Shown: positions 41,567 through 50,439 of the stretch, piece by piece
Layout: each line of letters opens with the position of its first letter
How positions within the stretch are numbered: position 1 is the first letter of the stretch
Assembly: GCF_006227205.1 (NCBI RefSeq)
Contig: NZ_VCNG01000012.1
Span: 124,001-188,000, forward strand
Source: Pseudomonas sp. ICMP22404
GTDB taxonomy: Bacteria > Pseudomonadota > Gammaproteobacteria > Pseudomonadales > Pseudomonadaceae
Direction: 5' to 3'
Length of the DNA stretch: 64,000 nt
Position numbers and translations under genes: made by a program
Notes under the pieces: generated by a model
Told to the model about the DNA's origin: nothing
The model's database searches: none
Seen by the model: only the letters and a program-made list of their open reading frames with translations

Positions 41567-42244
41567 ATGAAGTTACTGGTCGTCGAAGACGAAGCGCTGT
41601 TGCGCCATCACCTGCAAACCCGTCTCACCGACAGCGGCCATGTGGTGCAGGCCGTCGCCAATGCCGAGGAGGCGCTGTACCAGGTCGCGGAATTCAACCA
41701 CGACCTGGCGGTGATCGACCTTGGTCTGCCCGGGATCAGCGGCCTGGAGCTGATCCGCCGGCTGCGTGCCCAGGACAAGACCTTTCCGATCCTGATCCTC
41801 ACCGCCCGTGGCAACTGGCAGGACAAGGTCGAAGGCCTGGCCGCCGGGGCCGATGACTACGTGGTCAAGCCGTTCCAGTTCGAGGAACTGGAGGCCCGGC
41901 TGAATGCCCTGTTGCGCCGTTCCAGTGGTTTTACCCAGTCGACCATCGTCGCCGGTCCGTTGCTGTTGGACCTCAACCGCAAGCAAGCCTCCCTCGACGA
42001 GGAGCCCCTGGCACTGACGGCCTACGAATACCGCATCCTCGAGTACCTGATGCGCCATCACCAGCAAGTGGTGGCCAAGGACCGCCTGATGGAGCAGCTG
42101 TATCCCGATGACGACGAGCGCGACCCCAATGTCATCGAAGTCCTGGTCGGGCGCCTGCGCCGTAAACTCGAAGCCCCCTCCGGCTTCAAACCGATCGATA
42201 CTGTGCGTGGCCTGGGCTACCTGTTCAACGAGCGCTGCCAGTGA
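41567..42244 (+). CDS. phoP: Response regulator PhoP
   Basis: 225 residues, OmpR family. The receiver domain has VVEDE, phospho-acceptor D51 in VIDLGLPG, the ILTAR Thr and VVKPFQ Lys. The winged-helix domain includes LTAYEYRILEYLMRHHQQVVAKDRLMEQLY and PIDTVRGLGYLF. It activates LPS-modification and Mg2+-limitation genes. ATG 41567 (MKLLVVEDE) follows GAGAGG. phoQ overlaps its stop by 4 bp. Confidence 0.96.
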   Translation: MKLLVVEDEALLRHHLQTRLTDSGHVVQAVANAEEALYQVAEFNHDLAVIDLGLPGISGLELIRRLRAQDKTFPILILTARGNWQDKVEGLAAGADDYVVKPFQFEELEARLNALLRRSSGFTQSTIVAGPLLLDLNRKQASLDEEPLALTAYEYRILEYLMRHHQQVVAKDRLMEQLYPDDDERDPNVIEVLVGRLRRKLEAPSGFKPIDTVRGLGYLFNERCQ

Positions 42245-43587
42245 TTCGTTCCCTGCGGCTGCGGTTGATGCTGGCCGCCACGATCCTGGCGGTGTTGTTC
42301 ATGCTGGCACTGCTGCCTGCCATGCAAGGCGCGTTCAGCCTGGCGTTGCAGGAATCCATCCAGCAACGCCTGGCCTCGGACGTGACCACGCTGATTTCCG
42401 CCGCCCGGGTGGAAAACAATCACCTGAAGATGCCGGCACAGTTGCCCGACGAACGTTTCAATCTCGCCGACGCCCGTCTGCTGGGTTACATCTATGATCG
42501 TGACGGGAAACTGGTCTGGCGGTCGAAGGCGACCCGGGAAGAAAACATCAACTACACGCCTCGCTATGACGGCCAGGGCAATGAGTTTGCTCGCATTCGC
42601 GAGCAGAGCGGCGAGGAGTTCTTTGTCTATGACGTCGAGATCAAGTTGCTCGCCGGCCAGAACGCGGCGTTCAGCATCGTCACCTTGCAGCCGGTGCGCG
42701 ATTACGAAGTGACCCTGCAGGGGTTGCGGGACAAGCTCTACCTGGGGTTCGGGGCGGCGCTGGCGGTGTTGCTGGCGTTGCTGTGGATCGGTCTGACCTG
42801 GGGGCTGCGGGCGTTGCGCCGCCTGAGTCAGGAGCTGGATGAAATCGAAGGCGGCACGCGGGAGAGCCTCAGTACCGAGCATCCCCGGGAACTGCTGCGC
42901 CTGACCGGCTCTCTCAACCGACTGTTGTACAGCGAGCGGGAGCAGCGCAGCCGCTATCGCGACTCCCTCGACGACCTGGCCCACAGCCTGAAGACGCCGT
43001 TGGCGGTGTTGCAGGGTGTCAGTGAAGACATGGCCCGACGCCCTGAAGACCGTGGGCAGGCCTGGGTGCTGCAAACCCAGATCGAGCGCATGAGCCAGCA
43101 GATCGGCTACCAGTTGCAGCGGGCCAGCTTGCGCAAGAGTGGGCTGGTGCGCCATCAGGTGCGCCTGCGACCGGTGCTGCAAAGTCTCTGCGACACCCTG
43201 GACAAGGTCTATCGCGATAAACGGGTCAACGTCCGTTTCGACCTGCCGGAGCACTGCCAGGTGCCGATCGAGCAGGGCGCCTTGCTCGAGATGCTCGGCA
43301 ACCTGCTGGAGAATGCCTATCGGCTGTGCCTGGGCGAAGTGTGCGTCAGCGTGCACCAGACCCTCGGCGGGATCGAGCTGTGCGTCGAGGATGACGGGCC
43401 GGGCGTGCCGCCGGACCAGCGTGCGCGGATTCTGCAGCGCGGCGAGCGGCTGGACCGCCAGCATCCGGGACAGGGGATTGGCCTGGCGGTGGTCAAGGAC
43501 ATCATCGAGAGCTACGGTGCGCGCTTGACCTTGGGCGACTCGGAGCTGGGCGGCGCGGCGTTCCGGGTGCTTTTTCCAGCGGTTTGA
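42241..43587 (+). CDS. phoQ: Sensor kinase PhoQ
   Basis: 448 residues. Senses low Mg2+ and cationic peptides. TM1 about 9-30, periplasmic sensor about 35-165, TM2 about 168-190, HAMP, HisKA with H248 in DLAHSLKTPLAVL, and HATPase (EMLGNLLENAYRLC, VEDDGPGVP, GQGIGLAVV). The GTG start overlaps the phoP stop as GTGA. In the periplasmic domain, acidic residues in EEFFVYDVEIK may contribute metal contacts by analogy with the family. Confidence 0.95.
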   Translation: MIRSLRLRLMLAATILAVLFMLALLPAMQGAFSLALQESIQQRLASDVTTLISAARVENNHLKMPAQLPDERFNLADARLLGYIYDRDGKLVWRSKATREENINYTPRYDGQGNEFARIREQSGEEFFVYDVEIKLLAGQNAAFSIVTLQPVRDYEVTLQGLRDKLYLGFGAALAVLLALLWIGLTWGLRALRRLSQELDEIEGGTRESLSTEHPRELLRLTGSLNRLLYSEREQRSRYRDSLDDLAHSLKTPLAVLQGVSEDMARRPEDRGQAWVLQTQIERMSQQIGYQLQRASLRKSGLVRHQVRLRPVLQSLCDTLDKVYRDKRVNVRFDLPEHCQVPIEQGALLEMLGNLLENAYRLCLGEVCVSVHQTLGGIELCVEDDGPGVPPDQRARILQRGERLDRQHPGQGIGLAVVKDIIESYGARLTLGDSELGGAAFRVLFPAV

Positions 43588-43615
43588 TCGGGGTTGGGTG
43601 GTGGAGCCGCTGACG

Positions 43616-43693
43616 CCATCGCGAGCAGGCTCGCTCCCACAGGGGATGTGTGCCGATCACAAAACCCTGTGGGAGCGAGCCTGCTCGCGATGA
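43616..43693. repeat. Paired REP (family A)
   Basis: Inverted ATCGCGAGCAGGCTCGCTCC / GGGAGCGAGCCTGCTCGCGA pair between convergent phoQ and the AraC-type gene. Confidence 0.9.
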
Positions 43694-43723
43694 CGGCAGT
43701 CAGTACACCGCAAACCCCCAGCC

Positions 43724-44722
43724 TTAGTTCTCCTGCTCCCGGTAAGCCCCCGGCGTCAGCCCCGTCCATTTCTTGAATGCCCGGTGGAACGCCGACGGCT
43801 CCGAGAACCCCAACTGCTCGGCGATCTGCTGCAACGACAGGTCCGCGCGTCCCAAGTGGTAGATGGCGATATCCCGCCGCAGGTGATCCTTGAGCTCCTG
43901 GAAGCTGGTGCCTTCCTCCCGCAGATGGCGGCGCAGGGTCTGGGGGCTCAGGTGCAGGTGATTGGCGGCAGCCTCCAGGTCCGGCCAGCGTGCGGTATCG
44001 CGGCCGAGCAACCGACGCAGTTGGCTGCTCAGGCTGTGGCCATCGTCCGGACGCGAGAGCAGATCGGCGGGGGAGTGCTCGAGAAAACGCTTGAGGGTCC
44101 GTTCGTCCTGAAGCAACGGCATGTCCAGGTAGCGGCTGTGGAACAGCAGGCCGCTGTGTTGCGCCTCGAACGCCAGCGGACAGGGGAACAGCAAATCGTA
44201 CTCGGCGCCATGGGCGGGCCTGGCATAACTGAAGCTGGCCTGCTCCAGGGCGATTCGCTGACCGATCAGCCAACTGGCGAGGCGATGCCATACCACCAGC
44301 AGGCTTTCGGCGAGGAAATGATCCGGGTCCCACAATGCCGAATCGTTCAGCACCAGGCGCACCCGTTCGCCTTCGGCGACCAGTGTCAGGTCCGGGGCGT
44401 CGGGGAACAGGCGGTAGAACAACAGCCCACGTTGGAGAGCCTTGCCCAGGGTCCGGCAGTGGATCAGCGTATGGCACATCATGGCGAACGTCCCGGGTTT
44501 ACTCGGGGCGCTGCCAAATCCAAGGTATTCATCACCCAATGCCAGCCACAGCGATTGCAACAGACGGGCGAACTGCTCCGGCGCGATACGCGCGCGGGGT
44601 TCGTCCAACAGCTCAGGGCTGATGCCCAGTTGTTGCAGTAGGGGAAGAGCGTCGAATCCCTGCCGACGTGCGCCGCCCAAGGCTGCGCGGGCAAAGTGAC
44701 TGGCGATCGTGCGTTGGCGCAT
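43724..44722 (-). CDS. AraC-family transcriptional regulator
   Basis: 332 residues. The N-terminal ~200 residues form an Arabinose_bd-type ligand domain (LPLLQQLGISPELLDEPRARI, FAMMCHTLIHCRTLGKALQRGLLFYRLF). The C-terminal ~100 residues carry two helix-turn-helix motifs (DLEAAANHLHLSPQTLRRHLREEG and SLQQIAEQLGFSEPSAFHRAFKKWTGLTPGAYR). The target is unknown. ATG 44722 (MRQRTIASHF) is preferred; the frame runs upstream to 44812 into the regulatory region of the divergent dctA. Confidence 0.9.
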   Translation of the reverse strand: MRQRTIASHFARAALGGARRQGFDALPLLQQLGISPELLDEPRARIAPEQFARLLQSLWLALGDEYLGFGSAPSKPGTFAMMCHTLIHCRTLGKALQRGLLFYRLFPDAPDLTLVAEGERVRLVLNDSALWDPDHFLAESLLVVWHRLASWLIGQRIALEQASFSYARPAHGAEYDLLFPCPLAFEAQHSGLLFHSRYLDMPLLQDERTLKRFLEHSPADLLSRPDDGHSLSSQLRRLLGRDTARWPDLEAAANHLHLSPQTLRRHLREEGTSFQELKDHLRRDIAIYHLGRADLSLQQIAEQLGFSEPSAFHRAFKKWTGLTPGAYREQEN

Positions 44723-44777
44723 GGCATCAATCCGTTCGATAAGCGACCGATGGTAGCAGGGAGCTCCATCGCGACAA

Positions 44778-44833
44778 GGCGGATATCCGCCAAATCCTGG
44801 AACAGGAATCAAGCTGTTGGCGGAAATCCGCCA
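44778..44833 (+). promoter_or_regulatory. Tandem dyads upstream of dctA (candidate activator sites)
   Basis: GGCGGATATCCGCC (44778-44791) and TGGCGGAAATCCGCCA (44818-44833) share the half-site GGCGGA and have centres 41 bp apart, about four helical turns. The spacing and position (about 80-130 bp upstream of the sigma-54 site) fit an enhancer for an NtrC-type activator such as DctD. Confidence 0.6.
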
Positions 44834-44910
44834 TCTTATACGCTATCGTTTAACCTTTGATTAGTCATAAAACCTGTCTGCCATGGCGGCTGTAGGGCAT
44901 TTCTGAGAAA

Positions 44911-44926
44911 TGGCACGGGCTTTGCG
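44911..44926 (+). promoter_or_regulatory. Sigma-54 promoter of dctA
   Basis: TGGCACG-GGCT-TTGCG matches the RpoN consensus except for the last base. In several bacteria dctA is transcribed by sigma-54 with DctB/DctD. The leader to the ATG is ~120 nt and contains two hairpins (44970-44987, 45010-45029). Confidence 0.85.
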
Positions 44927-45056
44927 ATGCGTTACGTAGGTCTGCCCCTGTGCAGCCGACAAAACAAATCCCTCCAGTGCAGGAGGGTTCGCAAAGTTGA
45001 GGTGTCGTGGACAACAGATGGATGTTGTCACACGGGACGCTTGAGGAAGGTTTGCC

Positions 45057-46409
45057 ATGACGACTCGTCAGCCCTTGTACAAATCCCTGTATTTCCAGGT
45101 GATCGTTGCCATTGCCATCGGTATTTTGCTCGGTCACTTCTACCCGCAGACCGGTGTGGCCCTCAAACCGTTCGGTGACGGGTTCATCAAACTGATCAAA
45201 ATGGTCATCGCCCCAATCATCTTCTGTACCGTTGTCAGCGGTATCGCCGGCATGCAGAACATGAAGTCGGTGGGCAAGACCGGCGGCTACGCGCTGCTGT
45301 ACTTCGAAATCGTCTCCACCATCGCCCTGCTGATCGGCCTGGTCGTGGTCAACGTCGTGCAACCGGGCAACGGCATGCACATCGACGTGACGACCCTGGA
45401 CACCAGCAAGATCGCCGGCTTCATTTCGGCTGGTAAAGACCAGAGCATCATCGCCTTCATCCTCAACGTGATCCCGAACACCATCGTCGGCGCATTCGCA
45501 AACGGCGACATCCTGCAAGTGCTGATGTTCTCGGTGCTCTTCGGTTTCGCCCTGCATCGCCTGGGCGCCTATGGCAAGCCGGTGCTGGACTTCATCGATC
45601 GCTTCGCCCACGTGATGTTCATCATCATCAACATGATCATGAAGCTGGCTCCCCTGGGTGCGTTCGGTGCCATGGCGTTCACCATCGGCGCCTACGGCGT
45701 GGGTTCGCTGGTGCAGTTGGGTCAGCTGATGATCTGCTTCTACATCACCTGCGTCGTGTTCGTGCTGGTGGTGCTGGGCGCCATCTGCCGCGCTCACGGT
45801 TTCAGCGTCATCAAGCTGGTCCGCTACATCCGTGAAGAGCTGCTGATCGTACTGGGTACTTCCTCGTCGGAATCGGCCCTGCCACGCATGCTGATCAAGA
45901 TGGAACGCCTGGGTGCCAAGAAGTCGGTCGTAGGCCTGGTCATCCCGACAGGTTACTCGTTCAACCTCGACGGTACTTCGATCTACCTGACCATGGCTGC
46001 GGTGTTCATCGCCCAGGCCACCGACACCCCGATGGACCTGACTCACCAGATCACCCTGCTGGCCGTGCTGTTGCTGTCCTCCAAGGGGGCTGCTGGCGTG
46101 ACCGGTAGCGGCTTCATCGTACTGGCGGCCACCCTGTCGGCCGTAGGTACCCTGCCGGTCGCCGGCCTGGCGCTGATCCTGGGTATCGACCGCTTCATGT
46201 CCGAAGCCCGCGCCCTGACCAACCTGGTGGGCAACGCCGTTGCCACCATCGTGGTTGCCAAGTGGGTCAAGGAGCTGGATGAGGAGCAGTTGCAGACCGA
46301 GCTGGCTTCCGGCGGTCGCGGTATCTCCGACGTCCGTGAAGACGACGAGCAGATCGCAGCGGCGCAGATTGCGGCGGCTGAAACCTCTGCGCCAGGCGCG
46401 GTGAGGTAA
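45057..46409 (+). CDS. dctA: C4-dicarboxylate transporter DctA
   Basis: 450-residue inner membrane cation symporter for succinate, fumarate and malate (DAACS family). It begins MTTRQPLYKSLYFQVIVAIAIGILLGHF and has the family motifs FIKLIKMVIAPIIFCTVVSGIAG, LGTSSSESALPRM (Ser-rich reentrant hairpin), GYSFNLDGTSIYLTMAAVFIAQA, SSKGAAGVTGSGFIVLAATL and MSEARALTNLVGNAVAT. A ~30-residue Ala/Glu-rich cytoplasmic tail follows. Regulated by the sigma-54 promoter upstream; terminator downstream. Confidence 0.97.
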   Translation: MTTRQPLYKSLYFQVIVAIAIGILLGHFYPQTGVALKPFGDGFIKLIKMVIAPIIFCTVVSGIAGMQNMKSVGKTGGYALLYFEIVSTIALLIGLVVVNVVQPGNGMHIDVTTLDTSKIAGFISAGKDQSIIAFILNVIPNTIVGAFANGDILQVLMFSVLFGFALHRLGAYGKPVLDFIDRFAHVMFIIINMIMKLAPLGAFGAMAFTIGAYGVGSLVQLGQLMICFYITCVVFVLVVLGAICRAHGFSVIKLVRYIREELLIVLGTSSSESALPRMLIKMERLGAKKSVVGLVIPTGYSFNLDGTSIYLTMAAVFIAQATDTPMDLTHQITLLAVLLLSSKGAAGVTGSGFIVLAATLSAVGTLPVAGLALILGIDRFMSEARALTNLVGNAVATIVVAKWVKELDEEQLQTELASGGRGISDVREDDEQIAAAQIAAAETSAPGAVR

Positions 46410-46423
46410 TCATCAGGCTGCAA

Positions 46424-46453
46424 TGAAAAAACCCGCTTCGGCGGGTTTTTTCA
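46424..46453 (+). terminator. Terminator after dctA
   Basis: AAAAAACCCGC-TTCG-GCGGGTTTTTT, a symmetric stem with a UUCG loop and T-run. Confidence 0.95.
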
Positions 46454-46476
46454 TGGGCACTTTCTAGAGGTTGGCT

Positions 46477-46495
46477 AAATCCCCTCGCCACAACA
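46477..46495. repeat. Solo REP half-element (family B)
   Basis: AAATCCCCTCGCCACAACA matches one outer arm of family B without its partner. Confidence 0.6.
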
Positions 46496-46603
46496 GAGGT
46501 GCGCAAGTCTTGAGCGCATTGGTCATCCCAAACGACACCTGCGGTAATTGCCCCGCCGCCAGCGCCTGCCTAGTCTTTGCTCATCATCCTGCGGAGACCT
46601 TTC

Positions 46604-47785
46604 ATGCAAGGCCCATTGGCATCGCTCAAGGTTCTGGATTTCTCGACCCTGCTACCCGGTCCGTTCGCCTCGCTGCTGCTGGCGGACATGGGCGCCGAGG
46701 TGCTGCGCATCGAATCACCGACCCGCCCGGACCTGCTACGGGTTCTGCCGCCCCATGACCGGGGTGTTTCCGCCAGCCATGCCTACCTCAATCGCAACAA
46801 GCGCAGCCTGGCCCTGGACCTCAAGCAACCGGAGGCGCTCGAGGTGATCAAGCGGTTGCTGGCCGACTACGACATTCTGCTGGAGCAGTTCCGTCCCGGC
46901 GTGATGGAGCGACTGGGGCTCGGGTATGAGGCGTTGAGGGCCATCAATCCCCGGCTCATCTATGTGTCGATCACCGGTTACGGCCAGACCGGCCCCTACA
47001 GGGACCGCGCCGGGCATGACATCAACTACCTGGCCCTGACAGGGCTGGCCAGCCATACCGGGCGTGCCGACAGCGGTCCGCTGCCGCTGGGCATCCAGGC
47101 GGCGGACATCGCCGGTGGCTCGCTGCACGGAGTGATCGGGTTGTTGGCGGCGGTGATTGCCCGTCAGCAGAGTGGGCAGGGCCAATACCTGGATGTGAGT
47201 ATGGCCGATTGCGTGTTCAGCCTGAACGCTCTGGCGGGCGCCGGTTACCTGGCCAGCGGTGTCGAACCCGGCTGGGAAAAGCACCTGCTCAATGGCGGCA
47301 GCTTCTATGACTATTACCGCACCCGGGATGGCCGCTGGATGTCGGTGGGCAGTCTGGAACCGGCCTTCATGCAAGCGTTGTGTGAGGTCCTGGGGCGGCC
47401 GGAACTGGCCACTCACGGGCTGTCACCCGAGCCCGAGCGACAACAGATGCTCAAGCAGGCCCTGCAAGCCGAGTTCGAAAAGCATGACTGCGCCGAACTC
47501 TGCCGGTTGTTTGCCGATATCGATGCCTGCGTCGAGCCGGTGCTGAGCCTGGAAGAAGCGCTCGGGCATCCGCAAATGCAGGCCAGGGCAGTGGTCACCC
47601 AAGTGCCTCGCGGCGATGGTTCGAGTCAGGCGCAGATGGCTTGCCCATTGAAGTTCTCGGAAGGCTTGCCCGAGCCCCGGCATATTGGTGCCGGGCTGGG
47701 GGCGCATACGGATCAGGTGTTGGCGGAGTTGGGGTTCAGTGCCGAGCGGATTGCTCGACTGCGGGAGGGCAGGGTGGTTGTGTAG
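46604..47785 (+). CDS. CaiB/BaiF-family CoA-transferase / alpha-methylacyl-CoA racemase-like protein
   Basis: 393 residues of the class III CoA-transferase superfamily. N-terminal LKVLDFSTLLPGPFASLLLADMGAEVLRIE is the family signature. GHDINYLALTG contains the Asp that is catalytic in alpha-methylacyl-CoA racemases, favouring a racemase over a transferase, though the exact substrate cannot be told. ATG 46604 (MQGPLASLK) has a GGAGA Shine-Dalgarno. Free-standing between a terminator and a REP pair. Confidence 0.87.
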   Translation: MQGPLASLKVLDFSTLLPGPFASLLLADMGAEVLRIESPTRPDLLRVLPPHDRGVSASHAYLNRNKRSLALDLKQPEALEVIKRLLADYDILLEQFRPGVMERLGLGYEALRAINPRLIYVSITGYGQTGPYRDRAGHDINYLALTGLASHTGRADSGPLPLGIQAADIAGGSLHGVIGLLAAVIARQQSGQGQYLDVSMADCVFSLNALAGAGYLASGVEPGWEKHLLNGGSFYDYYRTRDGRWMSVGSLEPAFMQALCEVLGRPELATHGLSPEPERQQMLKQALQAEFEKHDCAELCRLFADIDACVEPVLSLEEALGHPQMQARAVVTQVPRGDGSSQAQMACPLKFSEGLPEPRHIGAGLGAHTDQVLAELGFSAERIARLREGRVVV

Positions 47786-47799
47786 TGGTGTTGCTGGCC

Positions 47800-47880
47800 T
47801 CATCGCGAGCAGGCTCGCTCCCACATTGGCTCTGTGGGCGCTGCACCCCCTCTATGGGAGCGAGCCTGCTCGCGATGAGG
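47800..47880. repeat. Paired REP (family A)
   Basis: Inverted CATCGCGAGCAGGCTCGCTC / GAGCGAGCCTGCTCGCGATG pair between convergent genes. Confidence 0.9.
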
Positions 47881-47904
47881 CCGGCCCAGGCACCCCAGAT
47901 CCCG

Positions 47905-48399
47905 CTACTCCACCCGCGTCTCCCCGCTGAACACCAACGTTCCGCGACAACTGCGACACAGATACCGCCGTCCCTGGCGCACCAGGCTATGGCGCTGGGC
48001 CGAGAACGGGAAATCGCTGCCTTCGCAGGGGCATTTGTAGATGTAGCGGGTGACGCTGCGGCGTTTGATTTCGTAGGTATGGCAGCGGTTGGGCGGCAGT
48101 TCGTACACCCCGCGCATGATCAGTTGCCATTCTTCGCCATGGGGCTGGATGCGTTCGCCAAACAATTGATGGGCGATCAGGTGCGCGACTTCGTGGGCGA
48201 CGGTCTGCTTGAGGAAGTCCTCGGCATTTTCCCGGTACAGCTGCGGATTGAAGCGCAGCAGGTTTTCATGCAAATGCGCGACACCGGCTTTCTGGCCACG
48301 CAATTTGAAGCTGACCACCGGGCGTTTGAAAGGACGTTTGAAAAAGGATTCGGCTTGTTGGTAACACTCTTCGACGCGGGTATTGAGTTGCTCGAGCAT
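47905..48399 (-). CDS. sprT: SprT-family zinc metalloprotease-like protein
   Basis: 164 residues. The zincin motif HEVAHLIAH (H69, E70, H73) and the later HGEEWQLIMRG support a metal site. The C-terminal zinc ribbon has KCPC and CRSCRG. SprT/Spartan relatives act on DNA-protein crosslinks in eukaryotes; the bacterial role is poorly known. The ATG at 48399 has a GGAGA Shine-Dalgarno. Confidence 0.9.
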   Translation of the reverse strand: MLEQLNTRVEECYQQAESFFKRPFKRPVVSFKLRGQKAGVAHLHENLLRFNPQLYRENAEDFLKQTVAHEVAHLIAHQLFGERIQPHGEEWQLIMRGVYELPPNRCHTYEIKRRSVTRYIYKCPCEGSDFPFSAQRHSLVRQGRRYLCRSCRGTLVFSGETRVE

Positions 48400-48489
48400 G
48401 CTTTACGGGTCTCCAGAAACCCGAGTATGCCGCAAGCGTCGGCCGTTGCGAATCGCTCAGGTGCCCAGCGGTCGTCTCACCGTCAGACA

Positions 48490-48545
48490 TAGGAAGGCCG
48501 CCTTGCGGCGGCCTGTGTCGGCAGACCCTGTTTTTTTAGGAGAGC
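48490..48545 (-). terminator. Hairpin downstream of the Yip1-family gene
   Basis: AGGCCGCC / GGCGGCCT with a 4-nt loop at 48493-48512 sits beyond the stop at 48555. There is no proper T-run after the hairpin on the minus strand, so termination is uncertain. Confidence 0.35.
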
Positions 48546-48554
48546 CTTGGTTTT

Positions 48555-49157
48555 TCAGTTGGTATAGACCGGGCCGACGCCCAACCCCCAGACAATCACT
48601 GTGAACGCCATGATGGCAACCAGCACCACCAGGCCAACGGCAAGTACCGAACTGGAAAACAGGAAGCCTTCGTCCTGGGGAATATTCATGAAGGTCGGCA
48701 AGCCCACATACAACAGGTAGACCGTGTAGCAGATCGCCGCCGTACCCACGATCATTCCCAGCCACATGTGGGGATAGAGCGCTGCCAGGCCGCCGATGAA
48801 CAGGGGGGTGGCGGTGTAGGTGGCGAACGCGACGCAACGGGCCAGGCTCGGGTTGGCGTCATAGGTGCGGGCCATCCAGTGGATGAACGCACCCATCACC
48901 GCGACACCGCCCAGCATGGCCAGGTAGGACATGATGGTCATCCACAGTGCGCTTTCATGGGTGAGCATGACCGGGGCACGATTGCCTATGACCCATCCTA
49001 CCTGCGTCGTGCCGATAAACGCCGATACAGCGGGAATCGCCGCCAGGATCAGCGTGTGGGTGAGGTACATGTGGCTGATGCTTTCCTCCTGATCGCCACG
49101 GATGTCTTTCCATTCTTGATCAGGGTGGGTAAAGAGCCCCACGACATGATGGATCAT
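48555..49157 (-). CDS. Yip1-family integral membrane protein
   Basis: 200 residues with about five transmembrane helices. The N-terminal HHVVGLFTHPDQEWKDIR and the membrane segments (LILAAIPAVSAFIGTTQVGW, LAMLGGVAVMGAFIHWMAR, VLAVGLVVLVAIMAFTVIVW) match the Yip1 (PF04893) family of proteobacteria. No function is established. Shine-Dalgarno AAAGGAG precedes ATG 49157. Confidence 0.82.
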   Translation of the reverse strand: MIHHVVGLFTHPDQEWKDIRGDQEESISHMYLTHTLILAAIPAVSAFIGTTQVGWVIGNRAPVMLTHESALWMTIMSYLAMLGGVAVMGAFIHWMARTYDANPSLARCVAFATYTATPLFIGGLAALYPHMWLGMIVGTAAICYTVYLLYVGLPTFMNIPQDEGFLFSSSVLAVGLVVLVAIMAFTVIVWGLGVGPVYTN

Positions 49158-49377
49158 AGTCAGTCACTCCTTTGTTATTGCCATCGCCCCCCAACGGAGC
49201 GCCTACGGGCCAAATGGCCAAGTAAGTTAAGGTCTGAATATGTGTGCGACCTTATGACGCAGTATAGAAAGGACTCATCCCGAGGGGGATGGGGGGCTTA
49301 GAGCAAATCGCGCTGTAGGTGGGCGGGTTAATCGCCGATAGGTCTGTGTACACAGTCTTGAAACGGGTGAATAACCC

Positions 49378-49505
49378 TGTGGCGAGGGGATTTATCCCCG
49401 CTGGGGTGCGAAGCAGCCCCTACGTTCGGCCTGCTCCACCGTTGGTTGCATTGAGATATTAGGGCCGCTACGCGCCCCAGCGGGGATAAATCCCCTCGCC
49501 ACAAC
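49378..49505. repeat. Paired REP (family B)
   Basis: Inverted TGTGGCGAGGGGATTTATCC / GGATAAATCCCCTCGCCACA arms with inner GCAGCCCC / GGGCCGC, upstream of ttcA. The 220 bp before it (49158-49377) hold nothing recognisable beyond the promoter of the Yip1 gene. Confidence 0.9.
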
Positions 49506-49586
49506 AGGGGCGTGCCAGCCTCTTCGCCGCAGGCCTGTTTTTGCGTAAAATGCCGGCCCTTCGTCACACCTCACGGATTTCGCGTC

Positions 49587-50411
49587 ATGGGCACTCTTAC
49601 GGTCAACCAGAACAAACTGCAAAAGCGCCTGCGCCGCCTGGCTGGTGAGGCGGTTGCCGATTTCAACATGATTGAAGACGGCGACAAGGTCATGGTCTGC
49701 CTGTCCGGTGGCAAGGACAGCTACACCATGCTCGATGTGCTGATGCACCTGCAGAAGGTTGCGCCGATCAAGTTCGACATCGTCGCGGTGAACATGGACC
49801 AGAAGCAGCCGGGGTTCCCCGAAGATGTGCTGCCGACGTACCTCAAGTCGCTGGGCGTGGAGTACCACATCGTCGAGAAAGACACCTACTCGGTGGTCAA
49901 GGAACTGATTCCAGAAGGCAAGACCACCTGTTCGCTGTGCTCACGCCTGCGTCGCGGCACGCTCTACACCTTCGCCGACGAGATCGGCGCAACCAAGATG
50001 GCCCTGGGGCATCACCGCGACGACATCGTCGAGACGTTCTTCCTGAACATGTTCTTCAACGGCTCGCTCAAGGCCATGCCACCCAAGCTGCGCGCCGATG
50101 ACGGGCGCAACGTGGTGATCCGCCCGCTGGCCTACTGCAGCGAGAAAGACATCCAGGCCTATTCGGATCTCAAGCAATTCCCGATCATCCCCTGCAACCT
50201 GTGCGGTTCCCAGGAGAACCTGCAGCGCCAGGTGGTCAAGGAGATGCTTCAGGACTGGGAACGCAAGACGCCAGGCCGTACCGAGAGCATCTTCCGTGGT
50301 TTGCAGAACGTCGTTCCCTCGCAGTTGGCGGACCGTAACCTGTTCGACTTTACCAACCTGCGTATCGACGAAAGCGCTGCTTCGCGCTTCGTCAACGTGG
50401 TGAACCTCTGA
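49587..50411 (+). CDS. ttcA: tRNA 2-thiocytidine(32) synthetase TtcA
   Basis: 274 residues. An ATP-pyrophosphatase that thiolates C32 of certain tRNAs using an Fe-S cluster. The PP-loop CLSGGKDSYTML (about 40-51) and the two CxxC pairs CSLC and CNLC that hold the cluster are present. It begins MGTLTVNQNKLQKRL at ATG 49587. The following glycosylase-like gene starts 28 bp downstream. Confidence 0.95.
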   Translation: MGTLTVNQNKLQKRLRRLAGEAVADFNMIEDGDKVMVCLSGGKDSYTMLDVLMHLQKVAPIKFDIVAVNMDQKQPGFPEDVLPTYLKSLGVEYHIVEKDTYSVVKELIPEGKTTCSLCSRLRRGTLYTFADEIGATKMALGHHRDDIVETFFLNMFFNGSLKAMPPKLRADDGRNVVIRPLAYCSEKDIQAYSDLKQFPIIPCNLCGSQENLQRQVVKEMLQDWERKTPGRTESIFRGLQNVVPSQLADRNLFDFTNLRIDESAASRFVNVVNL

Positions 50412-50439
50412 CCCGCTACACCGGACCCAAGGAGCAGGA

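Noticed and set aside
41110..41568. Open frame antisense to oprH
   Set aside because: Shadow of the conserved OprH coding sequence with no supporting motif.
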